From: Bergeyella porcorum
GTDB lineage: Bacteria; Bacteroidota; Bacteroidia; Flavobacteriales; Weeksellaceae
Direction: 5' to 3'
Assembly: GCF_042427575.1 (NCBI RefSeq)
Contig: NZ_JBHMFD010000002.1
Coordinates: 1 to 64,000, forward strand
DNA length: 64,000 nucleotides
Below, piece by piece: positions 16,646 to 25,047 of this stretch. A program made the position numbers and the translations under genes. The notes beneath the pieces were generated by a model. It was not told the origin of the DNA, did not search any database, and saw only the letters and a list, made by a program, of their open reading frames with translations. How positions within the stretch are numbered: the first letter of the stretch is position 1; every line of letters starts with the position of its first letter.

Positions 16646-17766
16646 ATTTTGTCAAAATCTATTTTGATATTCTGGCTCAGAGCGAAAGACATACACGCTA
16701 ATATTTTTCCTTGAGCTTCTTCTCTTTCCGTTAGATATTCGTTTTCTAAAAGTTCCACATCGCCCTCCAAAAGTTGACATTCGCAACTACCACAAATCCC
16801 TGATTTACAAGAAAAAGGTACTTTAAAATTTTGCATTGATAAACTTTGCAAAATCTTATTTCTATTGTCTGGCAACACCGTATGAAACACCTCTCCATTG
16901 AATTGAAATTCTACTTTCACCTGCTCCACCAAAGGAAACTCAGCCTCTACAGGATAGATATCATCATTATAAGTTTCAAACAATTCAAAATGGATGTTTT
17001 TCTTAGGAATACCATTGTTGTAACACGCATTGGCTAAGGATTTTATCATTTCTCCTTTACCACAAATTAACACTTCATCTACAGAATCCCAAAGGGTTAC
17101 CTCCTCATCGGTATCATCTATCATCATCAGTTGATTGATAATCAAATCCAAGCGTTTATCATCCAAGCGACCTTCGTAGAGTGGGTTTCCTATTTTTTCT
17201 TGTGAATAAAAATAATAGACTTCAAGGCGTTCACCGTATTGTGATTTTAATAATTCTAATTCCTCTCTGAAAGCCACCTCTTCCCTATTTTTATTACCGT
17301 AAAATAGGAGCAATCTGCTCCGCGGTTCTGAATGTAAAATATGTTTGAAATGGCTCAAAATAGGGGTAATACCAATACCTGCCGCAAAGCCTAAAATGGT
17401 ACGAAATTCCGCTGGTTTTGATATTAAAGTAAAACGTCCATTAGGCTCTCCAACTTCCAATATATCACCTATGTTATAATGTTTATATAAAATTTCACTT
17501 GAACTATTTTCAGAATTACACTTGATGCCCAAAGCAATGGTCCCTTCATAAGGTGCAGAAGTAATGGAGTAATCTTTGATGAATGTTTTGCCTCCGTGAT
17601 GAAACTTCACTGAAACATATTGCCCTGCTTCAAAGCGAAAAGCTTCTTGCCATTCGCTCGGAATTTCAAATTCTAAGAAAAAGGTATTTTTGGTCAGTTG
17701 CTCTTTTTTCACTATTTTTAGCGGGTGAAAAGTAGGCTGTTTTGCTTTTGGTAAAATTGTCTCCAT
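16642..17766 (-). CDS. Ferredoxin--NADP reductase-like flavoprotein with C-terminal 2Fe-2S domain
   Basis: 374 aa from the ATG at 17766, which I chose over the upstream frame extension because that extension overlaps the divergent thioredoxin gene. FAD-binding barrel (FEAGQYVSVKF, DYSITSAPYEG), NAD(P) domain (ILGFAAGIGITPILSHFK; LICGKGEMIKSL), and a C-terminal plant-type 2Fe-2S ferredoxin domain with CKSGICGSCEC plus a distal Cys in ILACMS. The architecture matches PaaE/HmpX-like one-component electron transfer reductases. The electron acceptor is unknown. Overlaps the sanA-like gene by 4 bases. Confidence 0.88.
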   Translation of the reverse strand: METILPKAKQPTFHPLKIVKKEQLTKNTFFLEFEIPSEWQEAFRFEAGQYVSVKFHHGGKTFIKDYSITSAPYEGTIALGIKCNSENSSSEILYKHYNIGDILEVGEPNGRFTLISKPAEFRTILGFAAGIGITPILSHFKHILHSEPRSRLLLFYGNKNREEVAFREELELLKSQYGERLEVYYFYSQEKIGNPLYEGRLDDKRLDLIINQLMMIDDTDEEVTLWDSVDEVLICGKGEMIKSLANACYNNGIPKKNIHFELFETYNDDIYPVEAEFPLVEQVKVEFQFNGEVFHTVLPDNRNKILQSLSMQNFKVPFSCKSGICGSCECQLLEGDVELLENEYLTEREEAQGKILACMSFALSQNIKIDFDKI

Positions 17767-17794
17767 AATTCTAACCACAAAAGTAATGAATTTT

Positions 17795-18337
17795 ATGAAA
17801 AAACTTTTTTTATCACTCGGTATTTTAGCATTATTTACGGCTTGTAAAAAAGAGAACAACGCAACGGAAACGATACCAACGGAAGTGCCTGAAGTACCAT
17901 CTATTGCAGAGTCTTATATGCCCAAAGAGTACAGCACCGAGCAAATCAATGAGCTGATTAATACTAAAAACGATACGCTCTATATCACCAATTTTTTTGC
18001 AACTTGGTGTGGACCTTGCGTGAGAGAATTGCCCCACTTTACAGAAAAAATGACAGAATTAAAAGGAAAGCCTGTGAAATTTACTTTCATCAGTGTAGAT
18101 GAAAAAACGGATTGGGGAAGCAAGGTTACTAGTTTTGTAAAAGAGCACGGCATAGAAGCGAATACCGTGCTGTATGACGCGGCTAATATGCCTCAAGACT
18201 TTACAACGCGTAATTTTAAAGAATGGAATGCCAGCTCTATTCCTTTTACCTTTATGAGAAAAGGCGATAAAACCAATGAAACTGTGGGGATGATGACCAA
18301 AGATGAGCTTAATGCCAAAATAAAATCTTTTCAATAA
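17795..18337 (+). CDS. TlpA-family thioredoxin-like lipoprotein
   Basis: 180 aa from the ATG at 17795; an in-frame ATG at 17786 would add three residues. Lipobox LFTAC (Cys at about 17) followed by an acidic linker. A thioredoxin domain has the redox site FFATWCGPCVREL and the cis-Pro region ASSIPFTFM. Probably a periplasmic or membrane-anchored thiol reductase supporting cytochrome maturation or disulfide repair. Divergent from the reductase gene, with only 28 bases between starts. Followed by a good terminator. Confidence 0.85.
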   Translation: MKKLFLSLGILALFTACKKENNATETIPTEVPEVPSIAESYMPKEYSTEQINELINTKNDTLYITNFFATWCGPCVRELPHFTEKMTELKGKPVKFTFISVDEKTDWGSKVTSFVKEHGIEANTVLYDAANMPQDFTTRNFKEWNASSIPFTFMRKGDKTNETVGMMTKDELNAKIKSFQ

Positions 18338-18362
18338 TATTAAATTTTTGTTGCATAAATTC

Positions 18363-18400
18363 TAAACCAATCTTTTGTAGAAAGGATTGGTTTAAGTTTT
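18363..18400 (+). terminator. Terminator of the TlpA-like gene
   Basis: Arms TAAACCAATCTTT (18363-18375) and AAAGGATTGGTTTA (18381-18394), one G-U pair, then AGTTTT. It separates this gene from the FecCD permease gene. Confidence 0.75.
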
Positions 18401-18413
18401 AGTGAAAACTTGA

Positions 18414-19388
18414 TTGTCTGTGAGCAAAACCTTTTTTTATTTCATCATCACTTTATTGATTTTGACGCTAGTTTCCGTCATTATCAATCTCAATGTGGGA
18501 TTTATTCCCCTTTCTTTTGCAGATTTTTTTTCTGAAACGGAACATTCTCAGATTGCTGAACTGCGAATCAATCGGGTCTTGGTGATGCTTTTGGCAGGAA
18601 TTGCAGTGCCTACTTCTGGGTTTTTGTTGCAAGAATATTTTCAAAATCCATTGGCAGGTCCTTCGGTATTAGGGGTAACCTCTGTAGCCAGCCTAAGTGT
18701 GGCTTTCTACATCTTTTTTTCTCAAAATATTTTCCTTCCAGAGTGGCTTCAGAATAGCTTTATCGGGGTAGCGGCTATTGTGGGAAGCTTGATACTGATG
18801 CTATTACTATTGGCGTTTTCTCACAGATTCCGAGATAAAAGTTTTCTCATTATCTTCGGATTTTTAGTTTCGGCATTGGCTGGTGCGGTGATTTCTATTT
18901 TGCAGTTGTATGCGGACAATCAGAGCCTAAAAAATTATATTCTTTGGAGCTTTGGGGCTAATAATCAAGTGACTAAAAATCAGTTAATCATTTTAAGTAT
19001 AATGGTTGCTTTGGGATTGATACTCGGTTTTAAAAGTATAAAACCATTGATAGGCAACGCTTTTGGGATACAGTATGCCCAGAGTTTAGGGGTAAATCTT
19101 TCCCGATTAAAATATTTGGTTATCATCGCATCCTCTTTATTATCGGCTTCTGTTACAGCATTTTTAGGGCCTATTTTATTCATCGGTATCGTGGTACCCC
19201 ACTTTTGCAGAATGATATGGAACCCTGCAAAGCTTTGGCAACAATGGATTTTAAATCTTCTATTAGGAATGCTGATGATGGAGTTATTTTCTATTTTATC
19301 AGAAATTTCTCAATTACCCATTAATATCATCACCTCTTTATTTGGAATTCCTGTAATTCTCGCAATGATGCTGAAAAGTAAATATTAA
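18414..19388 (+). CDS. FecCD/BtuC-family ABC transporter permease
   Basis: About 324 aa with 8-9 TM segments. Conserved FecCD features: LRINRVLVMLLAGIAVPTSGFLLQEYFQNPLAGPSVLGV, LWSFGANNQ and FLGPILFIGIVVPHFCRMIW. Imports an iron-siderophore, haem or cobalamin-type ligand across the inner membrane. There is no ATG near the start; TTG at 18414 or GTG at 18420 is used. The partner ATPase starts 7 bases downstream. No substrate-binding protein gene is adjacent, so specificity is open. Confidence 0.88.
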   Translation: MSVSKTFFYFIITLLILTLVSVIINLNVGFIPLSFADFFSETEHSQIAELRINRVLVMLLAGIAVPTSGFLLQEYFQNPLAGPSVLGVTSVASLSVAFYIFFSQNIFLPEWLQNSFIGVAAIVGSLILMLLLLAFSHRFRDKSFLIIFGFLVSALAGAVISILQLYADNQSLKNYILWSFGANNQVTKNQLIILSIMVALGLILGFKSIKPLIGNAFGIQYAQSLGVNLSRLKYLVIIASSLLSASVTAFLGPILFIGIVVPHFCRMIWNPAKLWQQWILNLLLGMLMMELFSILSEISQLPINIITSLFGIPVILAMMLKSKY

Positions 19389-19395
19389 TTCCATT

Positions 19396-20328
19396 ATGTT
19401 TTTAGAACTCAAAAATCTCAATATTGGTTATAAAACACCATTGGTAAGCAATATCAATGCGGGGTTGGACTTGGGTGATGTCTGCCTGCTGATAGGGAAT
19501 AATGGCGTGGGAAAAACCACACTTATCAAAACCATTCTTAATCAGATTCCCACATTATCTGGGAGCATCGCTTTGCAAGGTAAAAATATCGCCCATTGCT
19601 CGGCTCAGGATATTGCAAAACAAATAGCTGTAGTGTTTTCTAAGGCGACAATTCCTCTGGGCTATACTGTGGAAGATTTGATTGCGTTGGGAAAATACAT
19701 TCATTATCCTTATTATTTTGAATTAAATTCTGAAGATAAGGCGGAAGTTACCGACTTGATTTCCCAATTGAATCTAAGCCAATACCGTCACTTTCCCCTG
19801 CAAAAACTTTCTGATGGGAATCTACAAAAAGCTTTTATTGGCAGGGCCTTTGCCCAGCATTCCCCGTTGATCATCTTAGACGAACCTACCACGCATCTGG
19901 ATGAGGATAATAAAGTGATGATTTTGAAACTCCTCAGAGATTTTGCCAAAAAACATCATAAAATCATTCTATTTTCCTCTCACGATTGGCGTTTGGCGAA
20001 AACTTTTGCAGATAAAATTTGGTTTATCAAAGGGCAAAAGCTTTATTCTGGAATAGCGGAAGATGTCCTTGCAGTCCACGAAGAGCTATCTCATCCTTTA
20101 TATTTTAACGATGGGGATTTTCAACCGCCATGCATCATCGCCCCAGATTTGCAAAGAGAATTGCTATTAGAATTTTTACAAAAACATTTCCAGAACAATC
20201 TTTCTTCTTTCACTTTTGAATGGCATTCTTCACAATGGCATTTGAATTTTGAAAATAAAACGCATCAGGCTAAAAATTTTGAAGAAATACTCTGGTGGCT
20301 AAAAGAGAGATTAGAGGTTAGAGGTTAG
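19396..20328 (+). CDS. ABC transporter ATP-binding protein (FecE/BtuD-type) with C-terminal extension
   Basis: 310 aa. Walker A GNNGVGKTT (about 35-43), an atypical signature LSDGNLQKAF in place of LSGGQ, Walker B LIILDEP, D-loop THLD, and H-loop FSSHDWR. After about residue 220 an extra 80-90 residues follow (PLYFNDGDFQPPCII...WHSSQWHLNF) that are not part of the usual ATPase and are unrecognised. The last codons (LEVRG and the TAG stop) lie inside a TTAGAGG heptamer tract, so the C-terminus is set by repeat DNA. Pairs with the FecCD permease. Confidence 0.87.
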   Translation: MFLELKNLNIGYKTPLVSNINAGLDLGDVCLLIGNNGVGKTTLIKTILNQIPTLSGSIALQGKNIAHCSAQDIAKQIAVVFSKATIPLGYTVEDLIALGKYIHYPYYFELNSEDKAEVTDLISQLNLSQYRHFPLQKLSDGNLQKAFIGRAFAQHSPLIILDEPTTHLDEDNKVMILKLLRDFAKKHHKIILFSSHDWRLAKTFADKIWFIKGQKLYSGIAEDVLAVHEELSHPLYFNDGDFQPPCIIAPDLQRELLLEFLQKHFQNNLSSFTFEWHSSQWHLNFENKTHQAKNFEEILWWLKERLEVRG

Positions 20329-20346
20329 ATGTTAGAAGCTAGAGGC
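20311..20346. repeat. TTAGAGG heptamer tract
   Basis: TTAGAGG, TTAGAGG, TTAGATG, TTAGAAG, CTAGAGG in succession. The first words encode the last five residues and stop of the ABC ATPase. Related words occur at 60668-60720. Confidence 0.75.
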
Positions 20347-20350
20347 TGTT

Positions 20351-20645
20351 ATCATTATACGCTATAACACTCTTCGCTGAGATAAAAATACCATCGTTAT
20401 ACGCTGTAACAACCTTCGCTGAGATGAAAATACCATCGTTATACGCTATAACAACCTTCGCTGAGATGAAAATACCATCGTTACACGCTATAACAACCTT
20501 CGCTGAGATGAAAATACCATCGTTACACGCTATAACAACCTTCGCTGAGATGAAAATACTATCGTTACACGCTATAACAACCTTCGCTGAGATGAAAATA
20601 GCATCGTTATATCCTATAATAACCTTCGCTGAGATGAAAACAATC
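20351..20645. repeat. 42-bp tandem array, 7 copies
   Basis: Unit of 42 bp beginning CGTTATACGCTATAACAACC and ending TTCGCTGAGATGAAAATACCAT. The anchor TTCGCTGAGAT recurs every 42 bases from 20373 to 20625. Each unit holds a small inverted repeat GTTATA-CGC-TATAAC. Copies differ by only 1-3 substitutions. Because 42 is divisible by 3 and the unit lacks stops, long frames appear on both strands (14-residue periods), but no start, signal or family supports a protein. Lies between convergent genes. Confidence 0.92.
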
Positions 20646-20648
20646 AAT

Positions 20649-20684
20649 AAAGCCGACTTCTAATCATTGTAAGTCGGCTTTTTA
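20649..20684. terminator. Bidirectional terminator between the 42-bp array and the BspA-like gene
   Basis: Perfect 11-bp arms AAAGCCGACTT (20649-20659) and AAGTCGGCTTT (20671-20681) flanked by T-run and A-run. Confidence 0.85.
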
Positions 20685-20689
20685 TCATT

Positions 20690-21979
20690 CTATTCTTTAA
20701 TGATTTTCACAGATGAATGTCCTCTTGGTGTGCTAATATTCAGAATATAAACTCCTTTAGCAAGTGAAGCAACATTGGTTTCCTTTCCTGTAAATGCTTT
20801 TATGAATCTCCCCTCTACAGAATAGATTTCGGTTTTCAAAATATTTTCAGAAGTTTGGATTTTTAGAATATCCTTTACAGGATTGACGATTTTAAAATCC
20901 GTAGCTTTCACTTCTTTTACCGAAAGTCCTGCGGTACAAGAGGCATCATATACATCTTCTTTCCCAGCCAACATCTGCCATCCTTTATCTGTAAGCAATT
21001 GATTTCTATAATTTTTTCCTGCATCTCCATATTTTACACCTTTCGCGGAAAACTTCAAGCCAGAGGGCGTATTAGCGTTGGTAGCCCAAGCCTTTAAAAG
21101 CTTGGTGTAATTGTCACAGCTCATTCCTGAATCATCTAGAAAGTTTTCAATATCATTGGTTTTTGAAATATCAAAATGACTTAAATCCTGATTGAACGCT
21201 GCCGCTCCAGAAAACATTTCATAAAACTTAATCACATTGCTGGTATTCCATTTTGATAAATCTTGGTTAAAAACAGTATTATCACGGAACATACGCTCCA
21301 TACGCTCTACATTGCTGGTATTCCATTGACCAATATTTTGGTTGAACTGACCATTATTAGGGCTTGAAGAAGCAAACATCAGCCCCATTGTTTTTACATT
21401 GCCTGTATCCCACGCACTAATATCAGAATTGAAACGATAGGCACCATTAAACATCCCACTCATATCCCTTACATTAGAAACATTCCATTGGTTGATGTTG
21501 GGAATCTCCACAATAGAAGTACAATTATTAAATAGATTTGCCATATCTGTTACTCCACTAAAATCTGGAATATCAGTAGCTGTAATCACAAGATTGATAC
21601 AATTGTGAAACATTCTAGACACGGTACTTCCCCAGCGGTGATTCCCCCATTGCAACAGCTCTTTTAGTTCAGCCGCTTCACTCTCTTGTGTCTGACCGAT
21701 GAGCAGGGCAAAATTGTCTGATGTAGGTGTTATCTTCACAATATAAGCTCCAGATGATGGTAAATCTATCAGCGTTTTGATTTCATCTTGTAGCACTCCG
21801 CTTCCAGATATAGATGGGCTTCCCACTTTTTCATAAGTAAATGTGGCTGTACCACGATTGTTGATGGCAATTTGTTTATCCGCCGTACCACTAGTTTCCC
21901 ATCTGGTAATGATAGGATTGCTCTGTCCTAATGCCACCACTCCGATGGTCATTGCTGATAATAATAAAGTTTTACGCAT
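20690..21979 (-). CDS. BspA-like (DUF285) repeat surface protein with T9SS type A sorting domain
   Basis: 429 aa. Signal peptide 1-19 (MRKTLLLSAMTIGVVALGQ). Several BspA-type repeats of about 25 residues: INQWNVSNVRDMSGMFNGA, AWDTGNVKTMGLMF, QWNTSNVERMERMF, KWNTSNVIKFYEMF. A C-terminal T9SS domain of about 70 residues (NPVKDILKIQ ... LAKGVYILNIST ... KIIKE) directs export and surface attachment through the outer-membrane T9SS. BspA-like proteins often bind host proteins or other cells; the ligand here is unknown. Confidence 0.9.
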   Translation of the reverse strand: MRKTLLLSAMTIGVVALGQSNPIITRWETSGTADKQIAINNRGTATFTYEKVGSPSISGSGVLQDEIKTLIDLPSSGAYIVKITPTSDNFALLIGQTQESEAAELKELLQWGNHRWGSTVSRMFHNCINLVITATDIPDFSGVTDMANLFNNCTSIVEIPNINQWNVSNVRDMSGMFNGAYRFNSDISAWDTGNVKTMGLMFASSSPNNGQFNQNIGQWNTSNVERMERMFRDNTVFNQDLSKWNTSNVIKFYEMFSGAAAFNQDLSHFDISKTNDIENFLDDSGMSCDNYTKLLKAWATNANTPSGLKFSAKGVKYGDAGKNYRNQLLTDKGWQMLAGKEDVYDASCTAGLSVKEVKATDFKIVNPVKDILKIQTSENILKTEIYSVEGRFIKAFTGKETNVASLAKGVYILNISTPRGHSSVKIIKE

Positions 21980-22057
21980 TGTTTTGATAATTAAATGATT
22001 TTTATAAATTTTTATTTTTTTCCTGATTGTTTTAATTCAATTTTATTGATTTGCTTT

Positions 22058-24466
22058 TTAAAGCGTTGCTTTCACACCCAGACCAATATTAATCCCTGGG
22101 AGTGGTGCAATGTATTTCAAAAGAGAATTTTGAGGGCGTGCCGTTTCGTTGAGGAGATTGGTTCCAAAGAGGTAAAATTCCATAGGCATTTTGCTTATTT
22201 TTGCACGATAAGATAGCCTTGCACTCATCAAGTGATAAGCGGGCATTGGTAATTCAACATCTATATTTCTGCCTAAATATTTTTGTTCCAAATACTTATC
22301 CCAAGAGATATTTGCGGTAAACCGATGAATGGCTCCCGATATACCCAAACCCAATCGGCTTGTAGGCATATTAGGCATAAAATCTCCATCGGTACGTTTT
22401 CGGAATTCATCGTCCGAAGTATTTTTATTTCTTACCCAATCAAAGAAACCTGTCAGTTCTATGGCGGCATTTTCATTCAGTTTCCATTGATAGGCGACAT
22501 TGGCTTCCACACCTTCTACTTGGGTATTCCCTGCCCGCCATTCTCTTACCACAAAGCCATTTCTGGTGATGCCTGTATGCCCCAGATACATATAGTTCTG
22601 AAAATAAGTACTATAAACCGAAGCCGATATTTTTAGATTTTTGTAATCTACCCCTATACCCAATTCTAAGGCGGTGGCTTGCTCTTTATTCAGCTGGTCA
22701 TCTCCATTTTCCTCAATGAGCAAAGCGAAATGGTCATTACCCGTGTAGAGTTCATTCACTTCAGGGGCTCGCTCAGAATGATTAAAACGGGCATTGATGT
22801 AATAGTTTTTAAAGACATTCCATCGGGCTGAAATATTAAACTGATTCAATCCGAAAAATCTTTTTTGCAAATTTCCTCCAGCTCTTCCTCTTCCCTTCAC
22901 ATAGCCTGTGCTGGGTAATGCTTCCCTCACAACTTCATCGTGACGAAAGCCTAAATCTAGACTTAGAAAATGAAAATTAAGATGCTGCAAGGTGAAAAAA
23001 CCGATTTCTTTGCTAAGGGAATTGGGCATATAGCGATGTTTTCCGCTACCTTCCATTTTTCTGTATTCAAAGTCGATTCCCGAAGTTCCTGAAAGGAAAG
23101 ACCTTTTCTGCTGCTCTAGCTCCCAGCGAACGCCGTGTTGATTGATTTTGAACAAATTGGCATGTTTATCTCCCAGAAGCTCTGTGTTTTCACTATACTG
23201 TCCAGCATATTTTAGCTTCATTGATTTTATAAAAAAATCCGAAAAACGCATTCCTGATTCGGAAATAAACCGATGATTTCTCAAATCAATGTTGATAGGT
23301 AAAAGAATGGTGGATACTTCATCATTAGAATGGTCGTTACTCCCGTGGCTATGGCGATGCATTACTTCCCCATAATAAGCGTACCCAGGAATACCATAGT
23401 AAGAATAATGACCTTCATACCCAATGCCAGTATAGAATCTATCTCCTATATAGCTTATGCCAAGATTAGCACTTCGCTTCTCGGCGTGGCTGTTGGGCAT
23501 TCTCCCTTTTGAGGTTTTCACCCAGTCATTAATGCTTTCTACATAAGAAATATAGCGGTCTTTTTCGGGGTCTTGTCCTGCTACATAGAGTGGATTTTTA
23601 GGATTATCTTTATAAGACATTGTGGCTCTATCAAAATATTGAGCTTCAAAGGTGTATTTATCATTTTCGCTCAGTTCCCAAACAGGATTATCAATATTAT
23701 CTAGCACAAACTGATTGAGATACGGAAACAACGTTACATTCAGCCGATGCCCAGAAACCACATTCATCTGACACATCGCTTGCATAATGGAGCTAAACCC
23801 TACCACCCGTAGGTCTCTACAGTAGTCTGATTTCGTTTCATTTGGAATTTTCACGAAATCTCTATCTCTGGCAGATGCACTGATATGCCAACTGAGCTTT
23901 TTTCCTACATTGCCTTCTACTTTTAGGCTTTGCTGGAAACCATCATTAGAAGTACCTTCTAAAAATAAGGTGGCGGAAGCACTGCTATCAAACCGTTGAA
24001 CGGGGAGGCTCCTATTTTGGATATTAACAGCCCCTCCTATGGCCTTACCTCCGTATAACACTGCCGCAGAATTTTTATAAACCTCCATCCTTTGGGTACT
24101 TTCTGCATCGAAATCCACATTATAATCTGGGCTGATTCCAGACAAATCATTCATCGCAATGCCATTTCTAAGAATCTTAACCCGATTTCCTGCAAGACTC
24201 CGTATCATAGGCGTTCCTGCATTAGGACCATAGTAATTGTTCTGAATACCAGATATTTTACTCAATGTTTCCCCAAGGGTATTGCTTTTAATTACATCTA
24301 GGTAATCTCTAGAAATTGAGGTAATAGCCTTGGACTTGTTCTGTTTCCCGATAATGGTAACAGCCTGAATGTTTTGCGTTGTTAGTGTATCTTTTTTAGA
24401 AACTTGTGCAAACACATTCCCACTTCCCATTGCTAAAACAGCAAGGGCGATATATCTATTTTTCAT
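22058..24466 (-). CDS. TonB-dependent outer-membrane receptor, ZnuD-like
   Basis: 802 aa from the ATG at 24466. I chose it because MKNRYIALAVLAMGSGNVFAQ is a proper signal peptide; the frame runs upstream but without one. Plug domain: IRSLAGNRVKILRNGIAMNDLSG, ISPDYNVDFDAEST, VLYGGKAIGGAVNI. The SPD-centred plug segment and a His-rich loop (HRHSHGSNDHSND) resemble the zinc receptor ZnuD. The C-terminus is a beta-barrel ending ...NIGLGVKATL. It has no N-terminal carboxypeptidase-like domain. A small His-rich protein is encoded just upstream. Zinc or copper is the favoured substrate, by inference. Confidence 0.85.
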   Translation of the reverse strand: MKNRYIALAVLAMGSGNVFAQVSKKDTLTTQNIQAVTIIGKQNKSKAITSISRDYLDVIKSNTLGETLSKISGIQNNYYGPNAGTPMIRSLAGNRVKILRNGIAMNDLSGISPDYNVDFDAESTQRMEVYKNSAAVLYGGKAIGGAVNIQNRSLPVQRFDSSASATLFLEGTSNDGFQQSLKVEGNVGKKLSWHISASARDRDFVKIPNETKSDYCRDLRVVGFSSIMQAMCQMNVVSGHRLNVTLFPYLNQFVLDNIDNPVWELSENDKYTFEAQYFDRATMSYKDNPKNPLYVAGQDPEKDRYISYVESINDWVKTSKGRMPNSHAEKRSANLGISYIGDRFYTGIGYEGHYSYYGIPGYAYYGEVMHRHSHGSNDHSNDEVSTILLPINIDLRNHRFISESGMRFSDFFIKSMKLKYAGQYSENTELLGDKHANLFKINQHGVRWELEQQKRSFLSGTSGIDFEYRKMEGSGKHRYMPNSLSKEIGFFTLQHLNFHFLSLDLGFRHDEVVREALPSTGYVKGRGRAGGNLQKRFFGLNQFNISARWNVFKNYYINARFNHSERAPEVNELYTGNDHFALLIEENGDDQLNKEQATALELGIGVDYKNLKISASVYSTYFQNYMYLGHTGITRNGFVVREWRAGNTQVEGVEANVAYQWKLNENAAIELTGFFDWVRNKNTSDDEFRKRTDGDFMPNMPTSRLGLGISGAIHRFTANISWDKYLEQKYLGRNIDVELPMPAYHLMSARLSYRAKISKMPMEFYLFGTNLLNETARPQNSLLKYIAPLPGINIGLGVKATL

Positions 24467-24525
24467 TAAAATAAAATTAAATTTTAGATTGTAATGATTA
24501 GATTTTAAACCATCACTATGCAAGA

Positions 24526-24545
24526 CCATCAATAAATCTTGATGG
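24526..24545 (-). promoter_or_regulatory. Leader hairpin upstream of the TonB receptor
   Basis: Perfect 7-bp arms CCATCAA (24526-24532) and TTGATGG (24539-24545), 60 bases before the receptor ATG. Could be an operator or RNA hairpin; no known riboswitch fits the 148-base gap. Confidence 0.35.
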
Positions 24546-24614
24546 AATAAAACCATACGCAATGCTTCAACCCTCTAAAAAGATTGATTTATTGCTTAAA
24601 AACAAATTGAAAAT

Positions 24615-24950
24615 CTAAAATCTGATGGGTGGTCCCCTTAAAAAAGAAATAGAATAAGCATCTGAAAGAAAGGCTGATGCTTTATAAAAAGGAACGGAAT
24701 AAACATCTTGTATTTTGATTTCTGAAAGATAAAAAAACGTCTGAACCGATGGTTCATAAATCAAAGTTTGAAACAAGCAGACCGAACAATCATTAGCCGC
24801 TTTCCCTTGTCCTTTTTCAGAATGTTCTACCTCGTGATGCTGATGAAGTGAGGTATAATGAACACCATAGTTAGCCCACAGAAAAAGACTAACCATAGCC
24901 AACACCAATGATTTCTTAAACAGATGGTTATGTTTCCAAAGAAAATTCAT
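24615..24950 (-). CDS. Small His/Cys-rich exported or membrane protein (DUF2946-like)
   Basis: 111 aa from the ATG at 24950; the frame extends 18 codons further without a better start. One N-terminal hydrophobic segment (about 13-29, KSLVLAMVSLFLWANYG), then HQHHEVEH and CSVC, ending FLRGPPIRF. The order of His cluster, CxxC and terminal RGPP resembles the DUF2946 family, which sits beside copper or zinc TonB receptors. It probably binds metal in the periplasm. The gap to the receptor gene is 148 bases. Confidence 0.65.
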   Translation of the reverse strand: MNFLWKHNHLFKKSLVLAMVSLFLWANYGVHYTSLHQHHEVEHSEKGQGKAANDCSVCLFQTLIYEPSVQTFFYLSEIKIQDVYSVPFYKASAFLSDAYSISFLRGPPIRF

Positions 24951-25012
24951 CCCTGCAAAAGTACGATTTTTAGGCGTTTTTTGCAAGACAGACCTCGGGT
25001 ACATCCATTAAA

Positions 25013-25041
25013 AAAGAGGCATTTTTAATAAACACCTCTTT
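25013..25041 (-). terminator. Terminator of the era gene
   Basis: Arms AAAGAGG (25013-25019) and CCTCTTT (25035-25041); the minus-strand 3' side runs into TTTTTTTAA. Confidence 0.7.
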
Positions 25042-25047
25042 CTATTT

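Noticed and set aside
17767..17859. Extended N-terminus of the ferredoxin reductase
   Set aside because: Overlaps the divergent thioredoxin gene; the natural start METILPK is at 17766.
20339..20663. Stop-free frames with 14-residue repeats on both strands over the first 42-bp array
   Set aside because: They arise because the unit length is divisible by 3 and lacks stops. No start context, signal or family; two strands open at once.
24467..24614. Riboswitch (cobalamin or similar) before the TonB receptor
   Set aside because: Only a 7-bp hairpin is present; no conserved riboswitch boxes seen.
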